From NCBI GenBank assembly GCA_029265355.1, contig JAJUJL010000015.1, positions 1 through 55,011 of the forward strand: a DNA stretch of 55,011 nucleotides. The letters are read 5' to 3'. The position numbers were made by a program, and so were the translations under genes. The DNA is from Chloroflexota bacterium (GTDB lineage: Bacteria > Chloroflexota > Anaerolineae > Anaerolineales > UBA4823). The notes under the pieces were generated by a model. That model searched no databases. It was not told the DNA's origin and was given only the letters and a program-made list of their open reading frames with translations. Shown here piece by piece: positions 8,503 through 16,452 of the stretch; positions within the stretch are counted from its first letter, which is position 1; every line of letters starts with the position of its first letter.

Positions 8503-9872
8503 GAACAGCCACCATGTCAAAACGACCGAAGCAGACCAAACAGGTATTGAGAAAACTGGACGATGGATTGCTCATGCGCCGGGCAACTGCCCAGGATGGG
8601 CAGGCCCTTGCAGATTTCAACGGCTCGATTTTTCCCAACCGGGATGAAGGCGAAGATCCTGAGCTGATCCGCGCCTGGACTTTAGATTTGCTGACCCGCC
8701 CGCACCCCACCTTTCTGCCCGAAGACTACATTTTGGTGGAGGATACCCGCTCGGGAAAAGTTGTCTCTGCGCTGAATCTGATCTCGCAGACCTGGTCGTA
8801 CGAGGGGATTCCTTTCAAAGTGGGGAGGCCTGAATTGGTGGGCACCCACCCGGAATACCGTGAGCGGGGCTTGATACGCGCCCAGTTCGAGGAAATCCAT
8901 CGCCTCAGCGCCGAAAAAGGGCAGGTGGTGCAAGCGATCACCGGCATTCCCTATTACTACCGCTTATTTGGCTATGAGATGGCGCTCTCCCTGGGCGGTG
9001 GGCGGCTGGGTTACCTGCCCCATGTGCCCAGGCTGCCAGATGGAGAGGTTGAGCCTTTCCGGGTGCGACCGGCTGGTGAAGCAGACCTGGCGTTTATCAG
9101 CGAGCTGTACGAGATTGCCAACCAGCGCTACCCGCTGAGCTGCCTGCGCGATCTGGAAGACTGGCGTTATGAGCTGGCGGGAAAGTTGCCGAAGAATGTG
9201 AATCGCTCCGAGCTGCGCGTGATCGAGGAGCGGGACGGCAGGCTGGTCGGCTACCTGGCGCACAGCCATTTCAACTGGGCGCAAGGAGTGACCCTGGTTG
9301 CCACAGCATACGAGATCATCCCACACTACCCCTGGGCCGCGGTGACGCCTAGCGTGATTCGCTATTTGAAGTTCGCCGGGGAAGCGCAAGCGCAGGCTGG
9401 AGGGCAAGAGCCGTTTGGCGCGTGGGGCTTTTGGCTGGGCGAGGAGCATCCGGTTTACCAGGTGATCAAAGAACGGCTGCCGCGCGTGCGCAAACCTTAC
9501 GCCTGGTACATGCGCGTCGCCGATCTTCCCGGTTTTTTGCGCCTGGTAGCTCCGGCTTTGGAAAAACGCTTGGAGGCATCGACTTATGCCGGGCACAGCG
9601 GAGAGCTAAAACTGACTTTTTATCGAGAAGGCCTGCGCATGGTTTTCGAGCAGGGTAAGCTGGTCTTGGTGGAGGCCTGGAAGCCGGAACCGGGCAATGG
9701 GTCTGGAGATGCTGCCTTCCCCAACCTGACCTTTTTGCAGCTTTTGTTTGGCTTTCGTTCCATTGAAGAGCTGGATTATGCTTTTCCAGATTGCATCATC
9801 GGAGAAGCTGCCTGGGGTCTCTTGGAGGTGCTGTTTCCGCGTAAGCCCTCAAATGTCTGGGGGATCACTTGA
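8499..9872 (+). CDS. Eis-like GNAT acetyltransferase with C-terminal SCP2-like region
   Basis: A 457-aa protein with the layout of Eis-type acetyltransferases: an N-terminal GNAT domain with the acetyl-CoA loop RERGLIRAQFEEI and the motif YYYRLFGYEMALS, a second degenerate GNAT domain, and a C-terminal part resembling a sterol-carrier fold. Family members acetylate aminoglycosides or lysines; nothing in the sequence fixes the acceptor here. The ATG at 8499 overlaps the pepF stop by 4 bases; a second ATG at 8514 is possible. A strong terminator follows at 9892. It is the fourth GNAT gene in 9 kb. Confidence 0.8.
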   Translation: MRTATMSKRPKQTKQVLRKLDDGLLMRRATAQDGQALADFNGSIFPNRDEGEDPELIRAWTLDLLTRPHPTFLPEDYILVEDTRSGKVVSALNLISQTWSYEGIPFKVGRPELVGTHPEYRERGLIRAQFEEIHRLSAEKGQVVQAITGIPYYYRLFGYEMALSLGGGRLGYLPHVPRLPDGEVEPFRVRPAGEADLAFISELYEIANQRYPLSCLRDLEDWRYELAGKLPKNVNRSELRVIEERDGRLVGYLAHSHFNWAQGVTLVATAYEIIPHYPWAAVTPSVIRYLKFAGEAQAQAGGQEPFGAWGFWLGEEHPVYQVIKERLPRVRKPYAWYMRVADLPGFLRLVAPALEKRLEASTYAGHSGELKLTFYREGLRMVFEQGKLVLVEAWKPEPGNGSGDAAFPNLTFLQLLFGFRSIEELDYAFPDCIIGEAAWGLLEVLFPRKPSNVWGIT

Positions 9873-9891
9873 TTTGAGCCATCAGCAGGGT

Positions 9892-9930
9892 GGGAGCGGT
9901 GATCGCTTCACCGCTCCCGCTTTATTATTA
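9892..9930 (+). terminator. Rho-independent terminator
   Basis: Perfect 11-bp stem (arms 9892-9902 and 9908-9918) with a TCGCT loop, followed by GCTTTATTATTA. It ends the plus-strand operon of pepF and the Eis-like gene. The T-rich tract lies on the plus side only, so it should work mainly in that direction, although ilvE converges on it. Confidence 0.85.
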
Positions 9931-9957
9931 AGCGTGCCTGCGAACGTTGCGGCAACT

Positions 9958-10881
9958 TTACGGGTAAACGGGCGTATTCCAGCAGTGGTATTTTGGATTG
10001 TTGCCGCGAACGATATCATCAAAGATGATGCGCAGTTGAGCGGTGATGGGTCCCATCACGCCAGCTCCAACCGGGCGATGATCGATTTTGGTGACGGCGG
10101 TGACCTGGGCAGCCGTGCCGGTCATGAAGAACTCGTCGCAAATATAGACCTCGGTGCGATCGATGGGTCGTTCCACGACAGGCACACCCAGCTCCTGGCG
10201 CAATAGCTCGATCACCGTGCGGCGGGTGATGCCCTCCAATATGTTGTCGGTCACCGGCGGGGTGATTGCCACGCCGTCTCGCAGCATGAAGATGTTCATG
10301 GCGCTGCCCTCTGAAATGTGACCATCCTGGTTCAACACCAGAGCCTCGTCGAAGCCGGATTGCAGCGCGTCGCTCTTGATCAAGGCAGAGTTGACATAGG
10401 CGCCGGCGATCTTTCCACGCGCCGGAATGGCGTTATCGTCCACGCGGCGCCAGGAGGAAATGGTCACGTGGGCGTTGGTATCGTTGGCCACGTAGCGAGC
10501 AAAGGGCAGCGCTACAATCGAGATAGCATCCCGCAGGCCGTGCAGCTTGACGCCGATGATCTCGTCTTCTTTGTAAGCCAACGGGCGAATGTAGACATCC
10601 TGGCGATGCCCGTCGGCGCGCAACAGGTCGATGGTCACCTGCACCAGGCTTTCGGGGGTATGTTCGAATTCCATCAGCAGCAGGCGCGCAGAATTCAGGA
10701 ACCGGCGATAATGGTCCTCGGCTCGAAAGAGAAAGAGCTGCTCCTGCTCATCATTCCAATAGGCGCGCAAACCACCGAAGGCCGCGGTGCCGTAATTCAA
10801 ACCATGAGTCAGCACCCCAACCCTGGCTTCGCTGTAGGGAACGATTTTTCCTTGGAAGTAAGCGTGTATTGGCAGGCTCAT
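9958..10881 (-). CDS. ilvE: Branched-chain amino acid aminotransferase
   Basis: PLP enzyme (307 aa, fold type IV) that transfers the amino group between glutamate and the keto acids of Val, Ile and Leu. Typical marks are HGLNYGTAAFGGLRAY near the N-terminus, the PLP lysine in GKIAGAYVNS, EALVLN, and the C-terminal phosphate-binding region EVFxTGTAA-like (EFFMTGTAAQVT). The start at 10881 (MSLPIHAYF) has AAAGGAA upstream in the mRNA; the frame is open 16 codons further. It is a single gene convergent to the GNAT operon and divergent from the 11109 gene. D-amino acid aminotransferases and ADC lyases share the fold, but the motifs fit IlvE best. Confidence 0.9.
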   Translation of the reverse strand: MSLPIHAYFQGKIVPYSEARVGVLTHGLNYGTAAFGGLRAYWNDEQEQLFLFRAEDHYRRFLNSARLLLMEFEHTPESLVQVTIDLLRADGHRQDVYIRPLAYKEDEIIGVKLHGLRDAISIVALPFARYVANDTNAHVTISSWRRVDDNAIPARGKIAGAYVNSALIKSDALQSGFDEALVLNQDGHISEGSAMNIFMLRDGVAITPPVTDNILEGITRRTVIELLRQELGVPVVERPIDRTEVYICDEFFMTGTAAQVTAVTKIDHRPVGAGVMGPITAQLRIIFDDIVRGNNPKYHCWNTPVYP

Positions 10882-10927
10882 AGACTGGTTCCTTTCGGTG
10901 GCGCTAAGACTGGCTGAGATCATCCCC

Positions 10928-10933
10928 ATTATA
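10928..10933 (-). promoter_or_regulatory. -10 element for ilvE
   Basis: On the minus strand the hexamer TATAAT lies about 47 nt before the ilvE start, leaving room for a short leader with the AAAGGAA ribosome site. No convincing -35 box is visible 16-18 nt upstream. Confidence 0.4.
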
Positions 10934-11017
10934 ATCCTATCCTGAAAAGCGCCAGGCGAATTACGTATTGCGCTTTCGATAGCCTAACCTGGTTGGGTAT
11001 GTCAGAGGCCACGGGAT

Positions 11018-11033
11018 AGCACTTTTTTGTGCT
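11018..11033. promoter_or_regulatory. Short inverted repeat in the ilvE/11109 intergenic region
   Basis: AGCAC-N6-GTGCT with a loop made only of T. It lies about 75 bp before the 11109 start, and a TATACT-like hexamer follows at 11040. It may be a regulator site or a weak hairpin; no further support. Confidence 0.25.
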
Positions 11034-11108
11034 TAAGAGTATACTAAAAACCGGTTGCCCTTTGCCTGGTCTACAGACAGGTGCTCCAATCTCAGTTGGG
11101 AGGCTGGT

Positions 11109-12014
11109 ATGAAGCGAGCGGTAAGTATCAGCATCGGTTCCTCGAAACGCGATAAAGCCGTGGAGGTCGAGCTGCTCGGGGAAATGGTGCGTATTGAGCG
11201 CATTGGCACGGACGGGGATATGGAAAAGGCTGCCCAGTTGTACCGGGACCTGGATGGTAAAGTGGATGCCTTCGGTGTGGGCGGCGCAGACCTGGGTGTG
11301 ATGGTCGAAGACCAATGGTATCCTCTTTATTCTGTGCAATCCATGGTGCGCTATGTCAAACAAACGCCCATCGTCGATGGGGCGGGCTTGAAAAATACGC
11401 TCGAAAATCGCATGGCCCAGGTGATTGATCAGGAGGCGGGTGATTATGTGCGCAGCATGGGCCGGCGGGCTTTTGTCACCCTGGGGGTGGATCGCTGGGG
11501 AATGACGCGTTCGTTCCTGGATGCCGGGTATGAGTGCGTATTTGGTGATTTGATGTTTGGACTGGGCATACCCATTGCCTTGCACAGCGCCAGCAGCCTG
11601 AAAAGGATGGCTGCCCTGCTGATGCCGGTGGCGGGCCGACTGCCCTTCGAATGGGTCTATCCGACGGGCGAAAAGCAAGAAAAACGAAAGCCGAAGTGGG
11701 AAAAATATTATGCTTGGGGCACGGTGATCGCTGGCGATTGCCACTATATCAAACGACACATGCCAGAGCGCCTGGATGGAAAGATTATTGCCACCAATAC
11801 GACGACCACCGCAGACCAGGAAATGTTCCGCAAGGCTGGCGTAAAATACCTGGTCACATCGACGCCCGTATTGGAGGGTCGCTCTTTCGGCACCAACATG
11901 ATGGAAGCCGCATTGATTGCTGCCTCTGGCAAGAAACGCGTTTTGACCAGGGCAGAGCTGAACGATTTGCTCGATCAGCTTGGTTTTAGACCTCAAATAC
12001 AGGAGTTGAATTAA
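11109..12014 (+). CDS. Conserved protein of unknown function (relatives sometimes labelled quinate 5-dehydrogenase)
   Basis: A 301-aa soluble protein beginning MKRAVSISIGSSKRD, with IERIGTDGD, a KVDAFGVGGADL stretch, PIVDGAGLKNTLE and a C-terminal ATNTTTTADQEMF. I recall similar proteins in Chloroflexota and Deinococcota that carry the database label quinate 5-dehydrogenase, but I see no classic dinucleotide-binding GxGxxG and do not endorse that function. GGGAGG lies 5 nt before the ATG. Four bp after its stop a nucleotidyltransferase gene starts, and a PAP2 phosphatase follows, suggesting a shared pathway, possibly in lipid or envelope metabolism. Function is open. Confidence 0.7.
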   Translation: MKRAVSISIGSSKRDKAVEVELLGEMVRIERIGTDGDMEKAAQLYRDLDGKVDAFGVGGADLGVMVEDQWYPLYSVQSMVRYVKQTPIVDGAGLKNTLENRMAQVIDQEAGDYVRSMGRRAFVTLGVDRWGMTRSFLDAGYECVFGDLMFGLGIPIALHSASSLKRMAALLMPVAGRLPFEWVYPTGEKQEKRKPKWEKYYAWGTVIAGDCHYIKRHMPERLDGKIIATNTTTTADQEMFRKAGVKYLVTSTPVLEGRSFGTNMMEAALIAASGKKRVLTRAELNDLLDQLGFRPQIQELN

Positions 12015-12018
12015 TCAG

Positions 12019-12819
12019 ATGGACGCGATCGTTACTGCTGGTGGTGTGCCGCAGCCCGGTGATCCTCTCTATGCTTACAGTCAAGGAAAATCTAAGGCGC
12101 TGATCGATATTGCAGGGAAGCCCATGGCGCAATGGGTGTTAGACGCCTTGACCGAGTCGTCCCGGGTTGAAAATATCGTGTTGATTGGCGTGGACCAGGG
12201 AAGCGGCCTGACATCCCCGAAGATCCGCGCCTATTTGCCAGGCCAGGGACATATGGTCAACAACATCCTGGCGGGCCTGAATAAGCTGATGGAGATGAAC
12301 CCAGGCATCGGGCATGCGCTGATCGTATCGTCCGACATCCCGGCGATCACGGCGGAGATGGTGGATTGGGTGGTTGACGAGGCCATGCGCACGAACGATG
12401 ACATTTACTACAATGTCATTCCACGCCATGTGATGGAGAAACGCTTCCCCAATTCCCGTCGTTCCTATACCCATCTGAAAGATGTCGAGGTGTGCGGCGG
12501 AGATATGAACGTAGCGCGGGCGTCCCTGGCTCAGTCGGACGCGGAAATCTGGGATAAGCTCATCGAGTCGCGCAAGAACGTTTTCAAACAGGCTTCATTG
12601 ATTGGTTTCGATACACTGTTGTTGTTGCTGCTGCGCCAGATCACGCTCGACCAGGCAGTTAAAAAAGTTGCGCGTAAACTGAAATTGACAGGAAGGGCGA
12701 TTGTTTGCCCATACGCTGAAGTAGGCATGGATATCGACAAACCACACCAACTTGAGATGATGAGGGCAGACCTGGCGCGTCGCCAGGCAGAATTGGCGAA
12801 TGCTACAGCGGCCCAGTAG
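12019..12819 (+). CDS. MobA-like NTP transferase family protein
   Basis: A 266-aa nucleotidyltransferase of the GT-A/MobA type. The N-terminal DAIVTAGG and, after an insert, SKALIDIAGKPMAQWVLDAL form the NTP-binding loop; HALIVSSDIPAIT contains the metal-binding Asp. Such enzymes join NTPs to sugar phosphates, polyols, molybdopterin or similar acceptors. The loop differs from the usual GxGTR by an insertion (VPQPGDPLYAYSQG). The gene lies between an unrecognised protein and a PAP2 phosphatase with nearly no spacing, so the acceptor may be a lipid precursor; that is inference. Acceptor unknown. Confidence 0.75.
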   Translation: MDAIVTAGGVPQPGDPLYAYSQGKSKALIDIAGKPMAQWVLDALTESSRVENIVLIGVDQGSGLTSPKIRAYLPGQGHMVNNILAGLNKLMEMNPGIGHALIVSSDIPAITAEMVDWVVDEAMRTNDDIYYNVIPRHVMEKRFPNSRRSYTHLKDVEVCGGDMNVARASLAQSDAEIWDKLIESRKNVFKQASLIGFDTLLLLLLRQITLDQAVKKVARKLKLTGRAIVCPYAEVGMDIDKPHQLEMMRADLARRQAELANATAAQ

Positions 12820-13333
12820 GATGATGCAAGAATTTCTTCGCACAGATGAGAACCTGACCCTGAGAGTGCGCGTGGCTGAGAAGCCCGGCGTGCTGCGCAC
12901 CCTGGCGGCTATCCTGGCGCACTCCGGGGATTCCTGGTTCTGGTTGGCTGGCTTATTGGTGTGTTGGGTGCTGGGCAATGAATTCTGGCGGCAGCGGATA
13001 ATCTTGATGGCTTCCAGTATCCTGGCGACCGCCGTGTTGGTGCTTGCGATCAAGAGACTGGTACATCGCCGCCGCCCGGCCGGTGAATGGGGGATGATCT
13101 ACCGCAACACAGATCCCCACTCCTTTCCCTCGGGGCACGCCGCCCGGGCAGCCTTGCTGGCAACGCTGGCGGTGGGCACGGGTCCTGCGTGGTGGGCATT
13201 GCTCCTGCTGATTTGGGCGCCTATGGTTGCGTTAGCGCGCGTTGCAATGGGCGTGCACTATCTAAGCGATGTGGCGGCTGGCATTGTTTTGGGCGTTCTT
13301 GCCGCAATGCTGATTTTATTGGTCGCCTGGTAA
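12800..13333 (+). CDS. PAP2 family phosphatase (membrane)
   Basis: A 177-aa integral membrane phosphatase with the three conserved motifs KRLVHRRRP (KxxxxxxRP), PSGHAAR and RVAMGVHYLSD (RxxxxxHxxxD), and about five hydrophobic segments. The family removes phosphate from lipid phosphates or undecaprenyl diphosphate. The frame starts at 12800, overlapping the previous gene by 20 bp; ATGs at 12821 and 12824 are alternatives because no start has a clear ribosome site. Its stop lies 8 bp from the end of the convergent isomerase gene, with no terminator visible between them. Confidence 0.85.
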   Translation: MLQRPSRMMQEFLRTDENLTLRVRVAEKPGVLRTLAAILAHSGDSWFWLAGLLVCWVLGNEFWRQRIILMASSILATAVLVLAIKRLVHRRRPAGEWGMIYRNTDPHSFPSGHAARAALLATLAVGTGPAWWALLLLIWAPMVALARVAMGVHYLSDVAAGIVLGVLAAMLILLVAW

Positions 13334-13341
13334 CGGAAAGC

Positions 13342-14406
13342 TCACCCGCCGGCGGTCTTCATCTCCTGTTTGAGACTTTCGATCATTTCCACCGGAGTCG
13401 GATCCACCTGATAAGCCATCGCCAGGTAATAGGCGATGTAATCACCGAGCTGCAGAGCCGTCCACAGGTGCGCCAGGCGGCTGGCACCGCGTGCGTTAAC
13501 AAAATCGGTAGCGATTCCCTGGAGCATGAAAATTTTCCGTGTGAGTTCGCTGCGCAGGCGGTTTCGTGGATGGTCAGAGGGCGATTGCAGGAACAGCACG
13601 ACCAGCTCATTGAGGCGAGGCTCAGGGTTCACGATCCCGGCCAGGGTGTTGTGGTCAGCCTCTGGCAAGAATTCGAATTGCGCCCAGGCTTTGGCAACCT
13701 CGCTCAATTGGCCTTTCCAGCGCCGGGCGACCGGCGCTAGCAGATCTGAGCCCATGACCGTGACATATCGCCCGATCAACTGTCCTGCCAGGCGCTTGGC
13801 AAGATTGCGGGTATCGGGAACCTGGGCGTCCAATTCAGCCCGTTGGGAGCGCATCGCTTGCAGGCAGTCCTCCAGCTCTGCCCCGGGTTCTGTCGCCAGG
13901 CCGAGGCGGGTGAAGGCGGCCAGCAGCAATCCAAACGAATAACCAACCGCGGCGCGCGGCTGACCGGCATGTTCAAAGCGCCAGTGCAGGAAACCCAGGC
14001 TATTGGCCCATTCGGCGAGCTTTCCACCGGTGCTAATGGCGAGCACCTGGCAGCCGCGCTGCGCTGCTGCATGGGCTGCCGAAAGCGTCTCTTCGGTATT
14101 GCCAGAATGCGAAGAAGCGATGACCAGCGTGTTTTTCCCCGTCGCCCAGGCAGGGAGATCGTAGTCACGGTGTACGAAAATGGGTACACGGCACTGCGGC
14201 GCTAAATAAGCTGCTACCAGGTCTGCCCCGATCGCAGATCCACCCATGCCAGCGATTATTACCCGGTCGACAGCCTCGGCGCTGGGATTCGGCTGCGCCA
14301 ATCCCAACTCCCAAGCCGATTCGAGCTGCTCGGGTAAACCGCGGATCTCGTCGAGCATGTTGGCTGGATCCAGCTTCTGAAAAGCGATCGGGTCATTTAA
14401 GTTCAT
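13342..14406 (-). CDS. Bifunctional phosphoglucose/phosphomannose isomerase
   Basis: SIS-domain isomerase (354 aa), matching the short bifunctional PGI/PMI family of archaea and some bacteria, which interconverts glucose-6-P or mannose-6-P with fructose-6-P. The N-terminal SIS domain shows IIAGMGGSAIGADL and IASSHSGNTEETL; the C-terminal domain has FEHAGQPRAAVGYSF and the catalytic-region EFLPEADHNTL. The start overlaps the rsmI stop by four bases (ATGA), so it is the last gene of a five-gene minus-strand run. It would supply sugar phosphates for glycolysis and for glycosylation precursors. Confidence 0.88.
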   Translation of the reverse strand: MNLNDPIAFQKLDPANMLDEIRGLPEQLESAWELGLAQPNPSAEAVDRVIIAGMGGSAIGADLVAAYLAPQCRVPIFVHRDYDLPAWATGKNTLVIASSHSGNTEETLSAAHAAAQRGCQVLAISTGGKLAEWANSLGFLHWRFEHAGQPRAAVGYSFGLLLAAFTRLGLATEPGAELEDCLQAMRSQRAELDAQVPDTRNLAKRLAGQLIGRYVTVMGSDLLAPVARRWKGQLSEVAKAWAQFEFLPEADHNTLAGIVNPEPRLNELVVLFLQSPSDHPRNRLRSELTRKIFMLQGIATDFVNARGASRLAHLWTALQLGDYIAYYLAMAYQVDPTPVEMIESLKQEMKTAGG

Positions 14407-15263
14407 GGCTTATTCCTTTCCGGGGGTGTTGGGCGGATAGTTCCTCTGGCGTTCATCAGCCGCCGGTACATTTCGCGGCGCGGCCAACCAGTGATTGCCG
14501 CTAACCTGGCGGCGGCCTGGCTGGGTGATTCTCCCTTTTCCAGGCTGGTTTTGAGCAGGTCTTCTACCTCGTTTTCACGCCAACGGTTGCTGGCGCTGGA
14601 GACACCTGCCACAACCAGCGTGATCTCGCCGCGCGGCTCCTGGCTTGCAAAATGCTCACGCGCCTGCTGCAGTGTGCCGCGAAAGATTTCTTCGTGCAGT
14701 TTGGTAAGTTCGCGCGCCACGCATACCTGGCGGTTCCCGAGGACCTCCAACAAGTCCTTCAGCGCAGCCCTCAGGCGGTGGGGAGCTTCCAGGAAGAGCA
14801 GCGTAAACGCATGATGGGCGATGCCCTGCAGGAATTGGCGGCGCTCTCCCTGGCGGCGGGGCAGGTAGCCGAGATACAAAAAACGATCTGTTGGCAATCC
14901 AGAGACAACCAGAGCGGCAATGGGAGCGCAGGCGCCTGGCACAGGGCTGACCTGGTGCCCGGCTTGCAGCACGGCTTGCACCAGTTCGTAGCCAGGGTCA
15001 TTCAAGCCGGGGGTGCCAGCATCGGAAACCACCGCCACATCGCCTTGCTCCAGCGCCGCCAGTATCTCATCGATCTTGCTCAGTTTGTTATGCTCGTAGT
15101 AGCTGGTAAGCTGAGTTTGAATGCCATAATGGGAGAGTAATTTCTTGGTGTGGCGGGTATCTTCAGCAGCGATCAGGCGAGCCTCGCGCAACAGGCGGAT
15201 GGCGCGGGCGCTGATATCCTCCAGGTTGCCAATCGGGGTTGCGATCAGGTAGAGCGTGGACAT
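14403..15263 (-). CDS. rsmI: 16S rRNA (cytidine(1402)-2'-O)-methyltransferase
   Basis: RsmI (286 aa) methylates the ribose of C1402 in 16S rRNA using SAM. The N-terminus TLYLIATPIGNLEDISARAIRLL and the block VSDAGTPGLNDPGYELV are diagnostic for this tetrapyrrole-methylase-fold family, as is LPTDRFLYLGYLPR. Length is normal. It overlaps the isomerase start by 4 bases and lies 17 bp after the lipoprotein gene. Confidence 0.95.
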   Translation of the reverse strand: MSTLYLIATPIGNLEDISARAIRLLREARLIAAEDTRHTKKLLSHYGIQTQLTSYYEHNKLSKIDEILAALEQGDVAVVSDAGTPGLNDPGYELVQAVLQAGHQVSPVPGACAPIAALVVSGLPTDRFLYLGYLPRRQGERRQFLQGIAHHAFTLLFLEAPHRLRAALKDLLEVLGNRQVCVARELTKLHEEIFRGTLQQAREHFASQEPRGEITLVVAGVSSASNRWRENEVEDLLKTSLEKGESPSQAAARLAAITGWPRREMYRRLMNARGTIRPTPPERNKP

Positions 15264-15280
15264 GCGACGACAGGTTTGTC

Positions 15281-16387
15281 TCAGGGCAAAGCCCAGGTGA
15301 GTATTTCCAGGTTGAGCGGACCGCCAGTCGTGTCAAAGCTCACCAGGCGAGCCCATCCCCAACGGCCTTGATCGGTGCGGTAGCACAGGTAATCGCCGCT
15401 GCTCAGGCTTTCCAGCAGCAAGGGGGTTTGCGTGAGATCGTCAGCGGCGCATGATTGTGAATCCGGGCGCGAGCTGCCGAACACTGAAAAGGCGGCATTT
15501 CCGAGCACCGATAGCTCAGGCTGGTTGTTTGAGTTGCGCGCGTACAGCAGGTCTTGCCCAGATCCTGTGTCCAATTGCAGCGTGTCCAGGTCGAGTTGAT
15601 TGCCCAAGTTCAACTGCGCTGGTCCGCTGACCTGAACGACTGGTTGAGGCGGGGTGAGTGTCATGGTGGGCGTGACCGAAGGCGGCGGGTTCGTTGTGGT
15701 TGGGCTGGGTGTGACTGAAGCAGTGGTCAGCACCTGGATGCGCACCCAAAATGGGGCGCTGCCGTTTGGGCCGATGCCAAACAACACATTGGCCTGGTTA
15801 CGCAGCTTCCAGTTACCCTGGTAAGTGCCGGGAATTAAGGGCGCCACCATATCCACCTGGATGTCTACGCTTTGACCAGGAGCTACCTGGCCTCTCAGTG
15901 GCACGACTGCCTGCGCCCCCATTTGTTCGCCAGAAAAGAACACTGCTGCGTAGGATGAATCCCAGGTGCAGGTGCCCACATTTACCAGACGCCAAATTTT
16001 GATGAAAGCCTGCCCGCCCTGAATGGTGGTGTCATCAGGGATGGTGACATCGATGGGTGTGCCCGCAGCAGCCTGGTCGCATAATTTTTGTGGCGTGGGA
16101 GTGTTCTGTGGCGGGCTCTGGGTGGCAGATGGCGCAGGTTGGGTGGTGGGAGCGGTCATGAGCGGGGTGGGCGTCGTCTGCAGGGTTGGGGTGAATTGGG
16201 GCGATGGGGAGGGCAAGGTCGTACTGGCGCTCTCGGTCAGGCGCGCTTCAACCGTCTGGTAAACCTGGGTGATATTTGGTGTGACCGTGGCTTCGGTCTG
16301 CTGGTTAGGGCGGTTGCACGCTGATAGCAGGACAAAGAGCATCAGCAGCAGGGTAATCGAAGTAATGCGGGAAATCGCTCGTTTCAT
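15281..16387 (-). CDS. Lipoprotein with NBR1-type Ig-like domain
   Basis: A 368-aa exported lipoprotein. The signal peptide ends in the lipobox LLSAC with Cys24 as lipidation site. Next is a Thr/Pro/Ser-rich linker (about residues 25-100), then a domain of about 100 residues with WRLVNVGTCTWDSSY, VPLRGQVAPGQSV and GTYQGNWKLRN, which fits the Ig-like domain first named in human NBR1 and found in many Chloroflexota exoproteins. A second Pro/Thr linker leads to a C-terminal domain of about 120 residues with two Cys that I do not recognise. It likely sits outside the membrane; partner unknown. Confidence 0.8.
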   Translation of the reverse strand: MKRAISRITSITLLLMLFVLLSACNRPNQQTEATVTPNITQVYQTVEARLTESASTTLPSPSPQFTPTLQTTPTPLMTAPTTQPAPSATQSPPQNTPTPQKLCDQAAAGTPIDVTIPDDTTIQGGQAFIKIWRLVNVGTCTWDSSYAAVFFSGEQMGAQAVVPLRGQVAPGQSVDIQVDMVAPLIPGTYQGNWKLRNQANVLFGIGPNGSAPFWVRIQVLTTASVTPSPTTTNPPPSVTPTMTLTPPQPVVQVSGPAQLNLGNQLDLDTLQLDTGSGQDLLYARNSNNQPELSVLGNAAFSVFGSSRPDSQSCAADDLTQTPLLLESLSSGDYLCYRTDQGRWGWARLVSFDTTGGPLNLEILTWALP

Positions 16388-16452
16388 CGTAGTGGGAGGG
16401 TTGTTCGCGCATCCTGATGAGGCATTGATCCAGATTGCCAGATGGAAATAGA

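Noticed and set aside
9892-9930. Bidirectional terminator also serving ilvE
   Set aside because: On the minus strand the stem is followed by ACCCTGCTG rather than a T-run.
14652-15140. Plus-strand frame of 162 codons
   Set aside because: Antisense to rsmI, which is unambiguous.
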